This document shows positions 43,936-52,313 of a stretch of DNA of 64,000 bases, in pieces. Numbering within the stretch: the stretch's first letter is position 1; each line of letters begins with the position of its first letter. The stretch is from Chryseobacterium luteum (GTDB lineage Bacteria > Bacteroidota > Bacteroidia > Flavobacteriales > Weeksellaceae). Below the pieces are notes generated by a model. The model saw nothing but the letters and a program-made list of their open reading frames with translations, did not search any database and had not been told where the DNA came from. A program made the translations under genes and the position numbers. The stretch spans positions 1-64,000 of the forward strand of contig NZ_JPRO01000008.1 of NCBI RefSeq assembly GCF_000737785.1, in the 5' to 3' direction.

Positions 43936-44763
43936 CTAAGCTAATTTCTTGCCACACTGTTTGCAGTATCTGGCATCATCATCTATATCTTCATTCCCGC
44001 ACTGTTCACAGATCTTTTCCAGGTTCTGTCTTTTATTGCGCATCTCTGCCGTTACAATTCCTGTAGGGACTGCGATAATGGAATAACCTGCAAGCATTAA
44101 AATAACCGCGAAAAATTTACCCATCGGTGTGATGGGAGACACATCTCCATAACCAACTGTAGTCACCGTAACCACAGCCCAGTAAATAGCCTGCGGAATA
44201 GTTTCAAAGCCCGGTCTTCCGCCTTCCACCATAAACATGAGCGACCCCACGATCACTGAAAAAATAATCAGGAACAAAAGGAAAATATAGATCTTTCTGG
44301 AGCTGTTCTTTAAGGCACGGACGATGAGGTAGCCGTCATTCATAAAATCCAGTAGATTGAAGATCCTGAAAATCCTCAGCATTCTCAGCATCCTGAATAT
44401 CAGGAAGTATTTTGTAACAGGAAAAAAGAAACTCAGGTAAAAGGGAACCAGCGCAAGGAAATCGATGATCCCGAAAAAGCTGAAAATGTAATTTTTTTTA
44501 TTCTTTAAAACACTGATCCGCATCCAGTATTCAGCTGTGAAAAAAATAGAAATGACCCACTCAAGGATCAGAAATGTATAATGGAACCTTTTGTCTAGCT
44601 GGGGTACACTCTCCATCATAATAATGGCGGTGCTTATAAGGATCAGAGATAATAATGTGATGTCAAATAACTTTCCGAGCTTAGTATCGGCCCGGTAGAT
44701 AATCCTGTAAAGAAATCTTTTCCAAAGCTTGTCTTCGGGAACAAGATTATGTTCTCTTTCCAT
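43936..44763 (-). CDS. Voltage-gated-like K+ channel with C-terminal zinc ribbon
   Basis: The 275-residue protein has six membrane spans including an Arg-rich S4 (FRMLRMLRIFRIFNLLDF). It has the potassium selectivity filter TVGYGD in TVTTVGYGDVSPITP (about residue 195) and a C-terminal double CxxC zinc ribbon (CEQCGNE...CKQCGKKLA). Bacterial Kv-type channels of this size form tetramers for K+ flux; the zinc ribbon could serve in assembly or sensing. A 52-residue membrane protein gene follows. It lies divergently from the Nif3-like gene. Confidence 0.88.
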   Translation of the reverse strand: MEREHNLVPEDKLWKRFLYRIIYRADTKLGKLFDITLLSLILISTAIIMMESVPQLDKRFHYTFLILEWVISIFFTAEYWMRISVLKNKKNYIFSFFGIIDFLALVPFYLSFFFPVTKYFLIFRMLRMLRIFRIFNLLDFMNDGYLIVRALKNSSRKIYIFLLFLIIFSVIVGSLMFMVEGGRPGFETIPQAIYWAVVTVTTVGYGDVSPITPMGKFFAVILMLAGYSIIAVPTGIVTAEMRNKRQNLEKICEQCGNEDIDDDARYCKQCGKKLA

Positions 44764-44808
44764 TTTTTAATGTTTTTTAAAATTAACAAATTATCGTTAT
44801 TTTCGTAG

Positions 44809-44816
44809 CAAACATA
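44809..44816 (-). promoter_or_regulatory. K+ channel promoter -7 box
   Basis: TATGTTTG on the minus strand (complement of 44809-44816) fits TAnnTTTG, 45 bp before the ATG, in the 62 bp gap shared with the Nif3-like gene. Confidence 0.45.
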
Positions 44817-44825
44817 CAGAATAAA

Positions 44826-45923
44826 ATGACAATAAGCGAAGTAATTTCAAAAATAGAAAACCGTATTCCTCTGCAGCAGGCAGAAGATTTTGACAACGTG
44901 GGACTGCTGTGCGGAATTCCGGACCGAAATGTCAGCGGCATACTGGTATGCCATGATGCACTTGAAAATGTTATAGATGAGGCCATTCAGAAAAACTGTA
45001 ACCTGGTTGTATGTTTTCATCCCATTATTTTTTCAGGATTAAAATCTCTGACTGGGAAGAATTATGTAGAAAGAGCAGTACTAAAGGCCATTGAAAATAA
45101 AATTGCCATTTATGCCATACACACGGCATTTGATAATGATTTCTTTGGGGTAAACCATCAAATATGCAGCCAGCTGGGATTAAAAGATCTGAAAATCCTT
45201 CAGCCTAAAAAAAATAATTTGAAACAGCTGAGCGTCTTTGTACCCAAAGATTATTCGGGAAAGGTAAAAGAAGCGCTGTTTGATGCAGGAGCGGGGAATA
45301 TAGGCTTTTATGACGAATGCAGTTTTACTTTGAGCGGAAATGGAACATTCAGACCGGTTGAAGGTTCAAACCCATTCTCCGGGCAGCGGAATATCCGTGA
45401 AAATGCGGATGAAGATATGATCTCCGTTATTTTTGAAGACTATAAAAAAGGAAAAATCATTTCAGCAATGAAGGCTGCGCACCCTTATGAAGAAGTGGCT
45501 TATCAGATATACCAGCTGGATAATGAGAACCAGTATTCAGGTTTGGGAATGTATGGCGATTTTGAGGAAGGAATCGATGAACAGGATTTTTTAAAGCTGG
45601 TGAAAGAGAAATTCAGTCTGGAAGTTATCAAACATTCTGATTTTACCCGTAAAAAAATAAAAAGAGTAGGGGTTCTGGGTGGCTCCGGAGCCGGAGGAAT
45701 AAGGTCTGCTATGGCTCAGAAATGTGATGCTTATCTCACCGGAGATATCAAATACCACGACTATTTCCTGTCAGAATCCAAAATGCTGATCTGTGACATA
45801 GGGCATTATGAATCAGAACAATTCGTTACTCAACAATTATTTGAAATTTTATCACAAAAATTTAGTACATTTGCAATTTCAAAATCTATTGAAAAAACCA
45901 ACCCAGTAAATTATTTCATTTAA
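44826..45923 (+). CDS. Nif3-like dinuclear metal centre protein
   Basis: The 365-residue protein matches the Nif3/YqfO family, which forms hexamers with a two-metal centre. Metal-binding segments are VVCFHPIIFSGLKSL (His), YAIHTAFDN (His/Asp) and the C-terminal CDIGHYESE (His/Glu). A middle PII-like insert (about residues 130-235) matches longer members such as YqfO, giving the usual length of about 370. The cellular function remains open: proposals include a GTP cyclohydrolase-like activity. It ends 2 bp before the next gene, so they are an operon. Confidence 0.92.
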   Translation: MTISEVISKIENRIPLQQAEDFDNVGLLCGIPDRNVSGILVCHDALENVIDEAIQKNCNLVVCFHPIIFSGLKSLTGKNYVERAVLKAIENKIAIYAIHTAFDNDFFGVNHQICSQLGLKDLKILQPKKNNLKQLSVFVPKDYSGKVKEALFDAGAGNIGFYDECSFTLSGNGTFRPVEGSNPFSGQRNIRENADEDMISVIFEDYKKGKIISAMKAAHPYEEVAYQIYQLDNENQYSGLGMYGDFEEGIDEQDFLKLVKEKFSLEVIKHSDFTRKKIKRVGVLGGSGAGGIRSAMAQKCDAYLTGDIKYHDYFLSESKMLICDIGHYESEQFVTQQLFEILSQKFSTFAISKSIEKTNPVNYFI

Positions 45924-45925
45924 AT

Positions 45926-46702
45926 ATGGCAAAAACCAACGATATTTCAGTTGAAGAAAAATTAAGAGCTTTATACGATTTGCAGATCATTGATTCAAGA
46001 TTGGATGAAATCCGAAATACCAGAGGAGAATTGCCAATTGAAGTTGAGGATCTTGAAATTGAGATCGAAGGACTTGAAAAAAGAGCTGAAAAATTTCATG
46101 CAGAGATCAAAGATCAGGATGACCAGATCAAAACAAAACATGAAGTGATTAACCATGCAAAAACGTTAATTGAAAAATACAAATCTCAGCAGGATAATGT
46201 AAGAAACAATAAAGAGTTTGAAGCATTAGGAAAAGAAATGGAATTCCAGGATCTGGAAATTCAGCTTGCTGAAAAAAGAATTAAAGAATTCGGAGTTAAA
46301 ATTGCTCACAAAAATGAAACGTTAAGCGAACTTAACGAGAAAATCAGTGACCTGAAAAACCATTTAAAATTCAAAAAAGAAGAATTGGATGGTCTTGTAT
46401 CTGAAACTAAAAAAGAAGAAGAGTACTTAATAGAGCAGTCTAAAGAGTATGCCAGCAAAATTGACGAAAGATTGCTTGCTTCATATAACAGGATCAGAAG
46501 GAGCTCTCCCAACGGATTGGCTGTTGTAGGATTGGAAAGAGGAGCACCGAAAGGGTCGTTCTTCACTATTCCTCCTCAGAAGCAGATGGAAATTGCTCAG
46601 AGAAAGAAAATCATCATCGATGAGCACTCCGGAAAAATTCTTGTAGATGACGAATTGGTAATGGAAGAAAACGAAAGAATGAAATCTGTAATTAAATTCT
46701 AA
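45926..46702 (+). CDS. Coiled-coil protein with degenerate zinc ribbon (DUF164 type)
   Basis: The 258-residue protein has a long helical coiled coil (residues 15-180) and a C-terminal domain of the DUF164/C4 zinc-ribbon type. In that family CxxC pairs in GxCxGC and CEHCGRIL bind zinc. Here the corresponding segments read GAPKG (206-210) and DEHSGKIL (232-239), with no cysteine at all. The family is linked to translation or ribosome quality control in some bacteria. It follows the Nif3-like gene by 2 bp, an arrangement often seen. Confidence 0.87.
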   Translation: MAKTNDISVEEKLRALYDLQIIDSRLDEIRNTRGELPIEVEDLEIEIEGLEKRAEKFHAEIKDQDDQIKTKHEVINHAKTLIEKYKSQQDNVRNNKEFEALGKEMEFQDLEIQLAEKRIKEFGVKIAHKNETLSELNEKISDLKNHLKFKKEELDGLVSETKKEEEYLIEQSKEYASKIDERLLASYNRIRRSSPNGLAVVGLERGAPKGSFFTIPPQKQMEIAQRKKIIIDEHSGKILVDDELVMEENERMKSVIKF

Positions 46703-46720
46703 TTGCAATTCAAAATAATA

Positions 46721-46753
46721 AAAATGTGCTTCAGAAATGAAGCACATTTTTTA
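46721..46753 (+). terminator. Terminator of the Nif3-like operon
   Basis: Thirteen-bp arms (AAAATGTGCTTCA and its complement) flank a GAAA loop, then TTTATTG. One of the strongest terminators in the window. Confidence 0.93.
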
Positions 46754-46760
46754 TTGTGTA

Positions 46761-46799
46761 AAAGTAAAATAAGCTGCTTCATTTCCGAAACAGCTTATT
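46761..46799 (-). terminator. Terminator of the acyl-CoA synthetase gene
   Basis: AATAAGCTG and CAGCTTATT form a 9-bp stem followed on the minus strand by TTTACTTTTAC. The gene ends at 46805. Confidence 0.75.
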
Positions 46800-46804
46800 G
46801 CATT

Positions 46805-48583
46805 TTATTCGTGATGTTCGTACATTTTGTTGTACAGATCCATAAATTTCTCTTTTATTGCTTTTCTTTTAAGCTTTAAAGTAGGAGTAAGCAGTCCTGT
46901 ATCAATGGCCCATACTTCAGGGGTCAGCTCAATTTTTTTGATCTTTTCCCAGTTTCCGAGATGCTCATTGATGCTTTCTATTTCCTTTTCAATTCTTTCT
47001 TTCAATTCAGGGCTTTTTGCAATTTCTGCAGGGGTGGAACCTATATTTATATTGTTCCTCATTGCCCAGCTTTTAGCAAACTCAAAGTCAGGCTGTACCA
47101 GTGCACACGGCATCTTTTCGCCATCTCCAACCACCATAATCTGCTCAATAAACTTGGAAGCTTTTGCCTGGTTTTCAATCGTTTGCGGGGCAATGTATTT
47201 TCCGCCTGATGTTTTAAACATTTCCTTCTTACGGTCAGTGATCTGAAGGAATCCTTCACTGTCGATATGCCCGATGTCTCCTGTTTTGAAAAAGCCATCT
47301 TCGGTAAAAGTTTCTCTCGTCATTTCTTCAGCTTTAAAATACCCTTTGAAAACAGAGGGGCCTTTTACCGTGATTTCACCGTCTTCCTGGATCTTTACCT
47401 GCAGATTATCCAATGGTCTGCCGACGGTACCGATCTTCATCTTATCAAAACTGTTTACAGAAATAACCGGTGAAGTTTCGGTTAAACCGTATCCTTCTAA
47501 GATAGGAATTCCGGCATTCTGGAACATCAGGTTTAATCTTGTGGACAAGGCTGCAGAACCGGAAACCAAAGTGATGATTTCTCCGCCCAGTCCTTCTCTC
47601 CATTTAGAAAATACCAGTTTATCAGCAATGATTCCCTGTAATCCTGAAGGTTTGGAGATTTCTTTTTTCTTGCTGATTAAATTTAAAGCCCAGAAGAATA
47701 TTTTTGATTTTATTCCGCCGGCTGAAGAACCTGTGTTGTAGATCTTATCATATACTTTTTCCACCAGTCTGGGCACAACACTCATATAATGGGGTTTTAC
47801 TTCTTTTACATTTTCCCCCATTTTATCAATGCTTTCAGCGAAATAAATAGAAAAGCCATTGTACTGGAAAAGATAAAAAAGCATCCTTTCGAAAATATGA
47901 CAGATAGGAAGGAAGCTCAACACCCTTGTATCCTTGTAATCCAGGCTTTTTTTCTTGGGGATTCTTGGAACGGAGCCCAATACATTGGATACAATATTGT
48001 GATGGGTAAGCATCACGCCTTTTGGTTTCCCCGTGGTTCCTGAAGTATAAATAATGGTAGCCAGATCCTCGGAATTAATGGCATTGGAAAGATCTTCCAC
48101 CTCGGTCTGGGTGGAATCGTCCTCACCAAGATCCAGAATTTCTTTCCAGTTGGCAGCTCCGCTGATATTGTCGAAAGTAAAAATTCCCTGTAGTGAAGGG
48201 ATGTTGTGTTTTACCTTCATCACTTTGCCAAGCAGTTCCTTATCAGATACAAAGCAATACTGTATTTCAGCATTATTGAATATAAATTCATAATCTTCAG
48301 CAGAAATACTCGGATAAACGGGAACGGAAACTACACCGATCTGGGACAGTCCAAAATCCATAACAGCCCATTCCGTGCGGGAATTGGTAGTGATAAGAGC
48401 AATCTTGTCTCCGGGTTTTATCCCCAGTTTCAAAAGTCCCCTGGATATTTTATTTCCCTGACTGATAAACTCCAGCGTTGAAGTTTTTTTCCATTCACCC
48501 TGATATTTCGTTACAAACATATCCGTTTTAGGAAATTGATCTAAGGCATAGTATGGAATATCGAATAATCTTTTGATTGTCAT
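46805..48583 (-). CDS. Long-chain acyl-CoA synthetase (AMP-forming)
   Basis: This 592-residue adenylating enzyme has the phosphate loop YTSGTTGKPKGVMLTHHN (about residues 181-198), GYGLTETSP (about 357), and TGDIGHIDSEGFLQITDRKKEMFKTSGGKYIAP (about 440). It activates free fatty acids to acyl-CoA via an acyl-adenylate. The closest pattern is the long-chain FadD15/ACSL type. It is on the opposite strand to the Nif3-like operon and carries no close partner; the acyl-CoA dehydrogenase 311 bp away is divergent. Confidence 0.93.
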   Translation of the reverse strand: MTIKRLFDIPYYALDQFPKTDMFVTKYQGEWKKTSTLEFISQGNKISRGLLKLGIKPGDKIALITTNSRTEWAVMDFGLSQIGVVSVPVYPSISAEDYEFIFNNAEIQYCFVSDKELLGKVMKVKHNIPSLQGIFTFDNISGAANWKEILDLGEDDSTQTEVEDLSNAINSEDLATIIYTSGTTGKPKGVMLTHHNIVSNVLGSVPRIPKKKSLDYKDTRVLSFLPICHIFERMLFYLFQYNGFSIYFAESIDKMGENVKEVKPHYMSVVPRLVEKVYDKIYNTGSSAGGIKSKIFFWALNLISKKKEISKPSGLQGIIADKLVFSKWREGLGGEIITLVSGSAALSTRLNLMFQNAGIPILEGYGLTETSPVISVNSFDKMKIGTVGRPLDNLQVKIQEDGEITVKGPSVFKGYFKAEEMTRETFTEDGFFKTGDIGHIDSEGFLQITDRKKEMFKTSGGKYIAPQTIENQAKASKFIEQIMVVGDGEKMPCALVQPDFEFAKSWAMRNNINIGSTPAEIAKSPELKERIEKEIESINEHLGNWEKIKKIELTPEVWAIDTGLLTPTLKLKRKAIKEKFMDLYNKMYEHHE

Positions 48584-48894
48584 GATTTTTTAAGCAATTT
48601 TTAAAGAATTTTAAATATAAGCATTTTTTTTAATTGTAGTAATCAGAAATCATCAATCGGGAATTAATTGAATGCCAGCCATAATAAACAGCCGATTTCA
48701 GGACTGTCAGCTCAAACTTCAATCCCGCTAATTTTAACTTCAATCTCAACCTTTACATCAGCTTTATTCTAACATTTATCTTTGTCTTTACCGCCCTGAA
48801 CTTCCTGATATCCGCAACCTACTCCTAATTTCCAATTCTATTTTCAGATTTCGTTAAAAAGTGTAAATTTACGGCTATCTAATTATTATTTTTT
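48584..48894. other. Gap between acyl-CoA synthetase and dehydrogenase genes
   Basis: This 311 bp divergent gap has no gene or clear RNA. A weak TAAATTTA -7-like box lies about 30 bp before the dehydrogenase ATG. The phrase AACTTCAATC is repeated near 48716-48753. I see no clear operator. Confidence 0.5.
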
Positions 48895-50034
48895 ATGGAC
48901 TTTAATTTATCGGAAGAACAGCTGATGATTCAGCAGGCTGCAAGAGATTTTGCACAAAATGAACTATTACCTGGAGTTATTGAAAGAGACCGCGACCAGA
49001 AATTTCCTACAGAGCAAGTAAAGAAAATGGGTGAAATGGGCCTTTTGGGAATGATGGTTGATCCTAAATACGGTGGCGCAGGAATGGATAGCGTTTCTTA
49101 CGTTTTGGCAATGGAAGAGATCGCAAAAATAGATGCTTCCGCAGCTGTGGTAATGTCCGTAAACAACTCTCTGGTATGTGCAGGTCTTGAAAAATTTGCT
49201 TCCGAAGAACAAAAAGTAAAATACCTTACTCCTCTTGCTAGCGGAAAGGTAATTGGCGCTTTCGCATTATCCGAGCCTGAAGCAGGTTCTGATGCTACTT
49301 CCCAAAAAACAACCGCAGAAGACAAAGGAGATTACTACCTTTTAAATGGTATCAAGAACTGGATCACCAACGGAGGAACAGCTTCTTATTATATTGTAAT
49401 TGCACAGACAGATCCTGAGAAAAAACATAAAGGAATTAACGCTTTCATCGTTGAAAGAGGATGGGAAGGTTTTGATATTGGCGTGAAAGAAGACAAATTG
49501 GGAATCAGAGGAAGTGATACGCATTCTTTGATCTTTAATAACGTTAAAATACCGAAAGAAAACAGAATCGGAGAAGACGGGTTCGGATTCAATTTTGCAA
49601 TGGCAGTATTGAATGGAGGGAGAATAGGTATTGCTTCTCAGGCTTTAGGTATTGCTGCAGGTGCTTATGAATTGGCTTTGAAATATGCTAAAACAAGAAA
49701 AGCTTTTAAAACTGAGATCATCAACCACCAGGTAATTGCATTTAAACTGGCAGATATGGCTACCCAGATCACTGCGGCAAGAATGTTATGTTTCAAAGCT
49801 GCGTGCGAGAAAGATGCAGGTAAAGACATTTCTGAAAGCGGTGCAATGGCAAAACTATATGCTTCTCAGGTGGCAATGGATACTACCATTGAAGCCGTTC
49901 AGATCCACGGTGGATACGGATACGTGAAAGAATACCACGTGGAAAGAATGATGAGAGATGCGAAGATCACGCAGATCTATGAAGGTACTTCCGAGATCCA
50001 GAAAATTGTGATCTCCAGAAGCATCGCAAAATAA
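48895..50034 (+). CDS. Acyl-CoA dehydrogenase (short/medium-chain type)
   Basis: The 379-residue flavoenzyme matches the acyl-CoA dehydrogenase family over its full length. The N-terminal helical domain is followed by the FAD segment ALSEPEAGSDA, the catalytic-base region QIHGGYGYVKEYHVERMMRDAKITQIYEGTSEIQKI, and C-terminal ISR. The catalytic Glu lies in YEGTSE. It dehydrogenates acyl-CoA in beta-oxidation. It is divergent to the acyl-CoA synthetase gene, a plausible functional pairing. The next small gene follows 20 bp later. Confidence 0.95.
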   Translation: MDFNLSEEQLMIQQAARDFAQNELLPGVIERDRDQKFPTEQVKKMGEMGLLGMMVDPKYGGAGMDSVSYVLAMEEIAKIDASAAVVMSVNNSLVCAGLEKFASEEQKVKYLTPLASGKVIGAFALSEPEAGSDATSQKTTAEDKGDYYLLNGIKNWITNGGTASYYIVIAQTDPEKKHKGINAFIVERGWEGFDIGVKEDKLGIRGSDTHSLIFNNVKIPKENRIGEDGFGFNFAMAVLNGGRIGIASQALGIAAGAYELALKYAKTRKAFKTEIINHQVIAFKLADMATQITAARMLCFKAACEKDAGKDISESGAMAKLYASQVAMDTTIEAVQIHGGYGYVKEYHVERMMRDAKITQIYEGTSEIQKIVISRSIAK

Positions 50035-50054
50035 ATTAAATATAAACACTGCTT

Positions 50055-50420
50055 ATGAAAAAAACTTTGTGGATCAGCCTCGGTGTAATCCTTCTTCTGA
50101 TAGGGGTAACGGTATGGTATAAATACTATTTCGTCTTTGGGGAAGGGGTGAAGTCCGGCTATCTGAATTATGCCATGAAAAAAGGCTATGTTTTCAAAAC
50201 GTATGAAGGAAAACTTATCCAGGAAGGTTTTGGAAAAGGAAAGACAGGAACCATTACAAGCTATGAGTTTGAGTTTTCTGTAGAAGATCCTGAAATTTTT
50301 AAGCAGCTGGAAACCAACAGCGGCAAAACTTTCGATCTTCATTACAAAGAATACAATGGAGCGCTTCCGTGGAGAGGCAACACAAAGTTTATTGTAGACA
50401 AAGTAGTGAACATGAAATAG
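50055..50420 (+). CDS. Small membrane-anchored protein, 6-phosphogluconate dehydrogenase mislabel risk
   Basis: The 121-residue protein has one N-terminal membrane helix (SLGVILLLIGVTVWY, about residues 8-22) and a soluble beta-rich domain with FGEGVKSGYLNYAMKKGYVFKTYEGKLIQEGF. I do not recognise a characterised family; similar small flavobacterial proteins are sometimes mis-annotated as 6-phosphogluconate dehydrogenase. It follows the acyl-CoA dehydrogenase by 20 bp and probably shares its transcript; a strong terminator follows at 50423. Confidence 0.7.
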   Translation: MKKTLWISLGVILLLIGVTVWYKYYFVFGEGVKSGYLNYAMKKGYVFKTYEGKLIQEGFGKGKTGTITSYEFEFSVEDPEIFKQLETNSGKTFDLHYKEYNGALPWRGNTKFIVDKVVNMK

Positions 50421-50422
50421 CG

Positions 50423-50451
50423 AAAGGCTCCCGATCGGGAGCCTTTCTTTT
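50423..50451 (+). terminator. Terminator after the 121-residue protein gene
   Basis: AAAGGCTCCC and GGGAGCCTTT with a GATC loop, followed by CTTTTA. Confidence 0.9.
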
Positions 50452-50587
50452 ACAAACCACTTTTATAATATACTTAATTAATCTGAATACGTGATGAATT
50501 ATGAATATTTAAATATACAAAGAAGAAGCTTTTCAGGGATTTTATTTTTATTAAAATAATATTAAAAAACCTGCCGGTTTGTCCTGT

Positions 50588-51538
50588 TTATTGGGAATTA
50601 CCATCAGTTTTTTTCTGTTTTTTCTTCTTGTAGAAATAATATCCTATTCCACCGATCAGGAATAAAGGCCACAGCGGAAGGAGGAAAAGAAACGCAGAAG
50701 TGATCACATTCCAGCCCGATGAAACTGCTGCCAGTGATTTATCACCGAAAGTTTTAGGTTCTTTTTCATAATCCGATTTATCCGTAAGGGTTACCGTTAT
50801 GGTACACAAGGTATTCTCTGAGTAATTGTTTCCGGAAACCTGTATGTTTTTAGTTTCAATATCACCAATGTCGCTCAGATCATCCATTAACCCGTCAAAA
50901 TTACGGATCGGAACCTTAATATCCATATAATATACTCTTTGGCTGTTTTCTTCGTAAGAAGAGCTTCTGTCAGCGGATTCTGTGGTTATATAGGAAAGCT
51001 CTTCGCTTTTTACGTAACCGTTATTTTTTATAGTTTCTTCTTTTACAAGCTGCTTTACCGTTTCTGCGTTGTCAGCTTTTACAGAAAGAAGGCCGGTTTT
51101 TACCATTTTATTTTTCAGCTCATAGCTATCGTTTTTTGGCTTGTCTTTATAGATGATTTTGGTTTCTTTGATCACCTTTGGAGCCGGTACATTAACCACG
51201 ATCTTCTCAGTTTTTTTCTCTGCTGAATCCTTTTTCTCAATTTTAGATTCCAGTTTTGTTGAAGCAATTTTGTCGGTTAAAGAATCTACCATCCTGGAGG
51301 TGTTTTCCATTTTCTGCTGAATTTCGCCTTTAGCATCCTCAAAATCTTTTATTCTGATATTGGCCGAATCCAGAACTTTGTCTGTGGTATTACCTATAGA
51401 ATTGACGGTTTCATTCACTGCAGCAGCAGCACTGTCTGCGGAATGTAAAGTATCTTTTATCCGGGATTCTGTTGTTTCCCCTTTTTTACACATAATAAAA
51501 GTGCCCGATACAGCAAGAAGTAATATGAACTTTTTCAT
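50588..51538 (-). CDS. DUF4349-type lipoprotein with C-terminal membrane helix
   Basis: The 316-residue protein has a type II signal with lipobox TFIMC near residue 17. A long charged helix region (about 30-110) is followed by the DUF4349-like domain KTGLLSVKADNAETVKQLVKEE...GGYVKS-type segment (about 150-250), and one or two C-terminal membrane helices (ITSAFLFLLPLWPLFLIGGIGYYFY). The KKKKQKK tail suggests the C-terminus is cytoplasmic. The function of this domain is unknown. It is a lone gene. Confidence 0.75.
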   Translation of the reverse strand: MKKFILLLAVSGTFIMCKKGETTESRIKDTLHSADSAAAAVNETVNSIGNTTDKVLDSANIRIKDFEDAKGEIQQKMENTSRMVDSLTDKIASTKLESKIEKKDSAEKKTEKIVVNVPAPKVIKETKIIYKDKPKNDSYELKNKMVKTGLLSVKADNAETVKQLVKEETIKNNGYVKSEELSYITTESADRSSSYEENSQRVYYMDIKVPIRNFDGLMDDLSDIGDIETKNIQVSGNNYSENTLCTITVTLTDKSDYEKEPKTFGDKSLAAVSSGWNVITSAFLFLLPLWPLFLIGGIGYYFYKKKKQKKTDGNSQ

Positions 51539-51800
51539 AACATTAATTTTTTGATGAAGTAAAATTAGTGGTGAACGGAGGCTATTTTTTGTAAATGGAA
51601 AGTAATATTCTGGTAAAGTATTAAACGTTTGAAAATCATTATTTTATATGTGTTTTACAATTGTTTTACAAATTGTTTTTTTTTGTCTTCAGGACAGAAG
51701 ATGGTGTTGATCAGATTTGTTTGAATAATTAAAGTAAGCAGATATTGAATGTCTCATTTTGAGAATGTTAGTAATTGGAAATGATTGCGGAATAAGAATT
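51539..51800. other. Divergent AT-rich gap
   Basis: This stretch of about 260 bp separates the DUF4349 lipoprotein and the next lipoprotein. I see no gene or structured element besides the promoter that begins at 51801. Confidence 0.5.
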
Positions 51801-51826
51801 TTGTGTCTAAATTTTTTTTATATTTG
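51801..51826 (+). promoter_or_regulatory. Promoter of the 158-residue lipoprotein
   Basis: TTG (51801-51803) and TATATTTG (51819-51826), 15 bp apart, somewhat shorter than usual. Transcription would start about 6 nt after the box, right at ATG 51832, so the message may be leaderless. Confidence 0.5.
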
Positions 51827-51831
51827 TTATT

Positions 51832-52308
51832 ATGGGTATATTTATTAAAAGTTTCCTTTTTTTGAATTTTTTCAGCTTTCTGATGATTAATTGTGCTGAT
51901 TATAAAAATATTACACAGATGAATTATCAGAATGAAAATAAGGATAAGGTAGAATTTACCGAGATCAGGAGACTTAATCTTAAGACTGATCTGAAGGAAT
52001 ATACAGTCATTACTTCTACAAAAGGAATCAAAGAGCTGTATATGAAGCTCAATGATTCAAAATATTCGAGGTCCGCGCCGATACCTGTTTTAGAAGAAGG
52101 AGAATATTTTTTGGTTTTAAAACCGAAGCTCAAAAAAATAAAAAACGGCGATATCGAAATTGAAAAACTGGAAACCAACGGTTCAACACTGAATGTTTTT
52201 TATAAAGAAATTGAAAACCAGGAATACACAGAAAAAAAACAATCTGATCCCATATTGATCCTGAAAATTATGGACAGTCCTAAAAAAATTAAATTAACCA
52301 TAAAATAA
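51832..52308 (+). CDS. Lipoprotein, possibly PrcB-like
   Basis: The 158-residue protein begins with a hydrophobic signal and lipobox FLMINC (residues about 16-21). The rest is beta-rich with KNGDIEIEKLETNGSTLNVFYKE, which recalls the C-terminal fold of PrcB, a protease-complex lipoprotein of Bacteroidota; the similarity is by eye and weak. It is 5 bp upstream of the T9SS metalloprotease gene, so the two are probably an operon, and a protease link fits that context. The function is unproven. Confidence 0.6.
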   Translation: MGIFIKSFLFLNFFSFLMINCADYKNITQMNYQNENKDKVEFTEIRRLNLKTDLKEYTVITSTKGIKELYMKLNDSKYSRSAPIPVLEEGEYFLVLKPKLKKIKNGDIEIEKLETNGSTLNVFYKEIENQEYTEKKQSDPILILKIMDSPKKIKLTIK

Positions 52309-52313
52309 ATACA

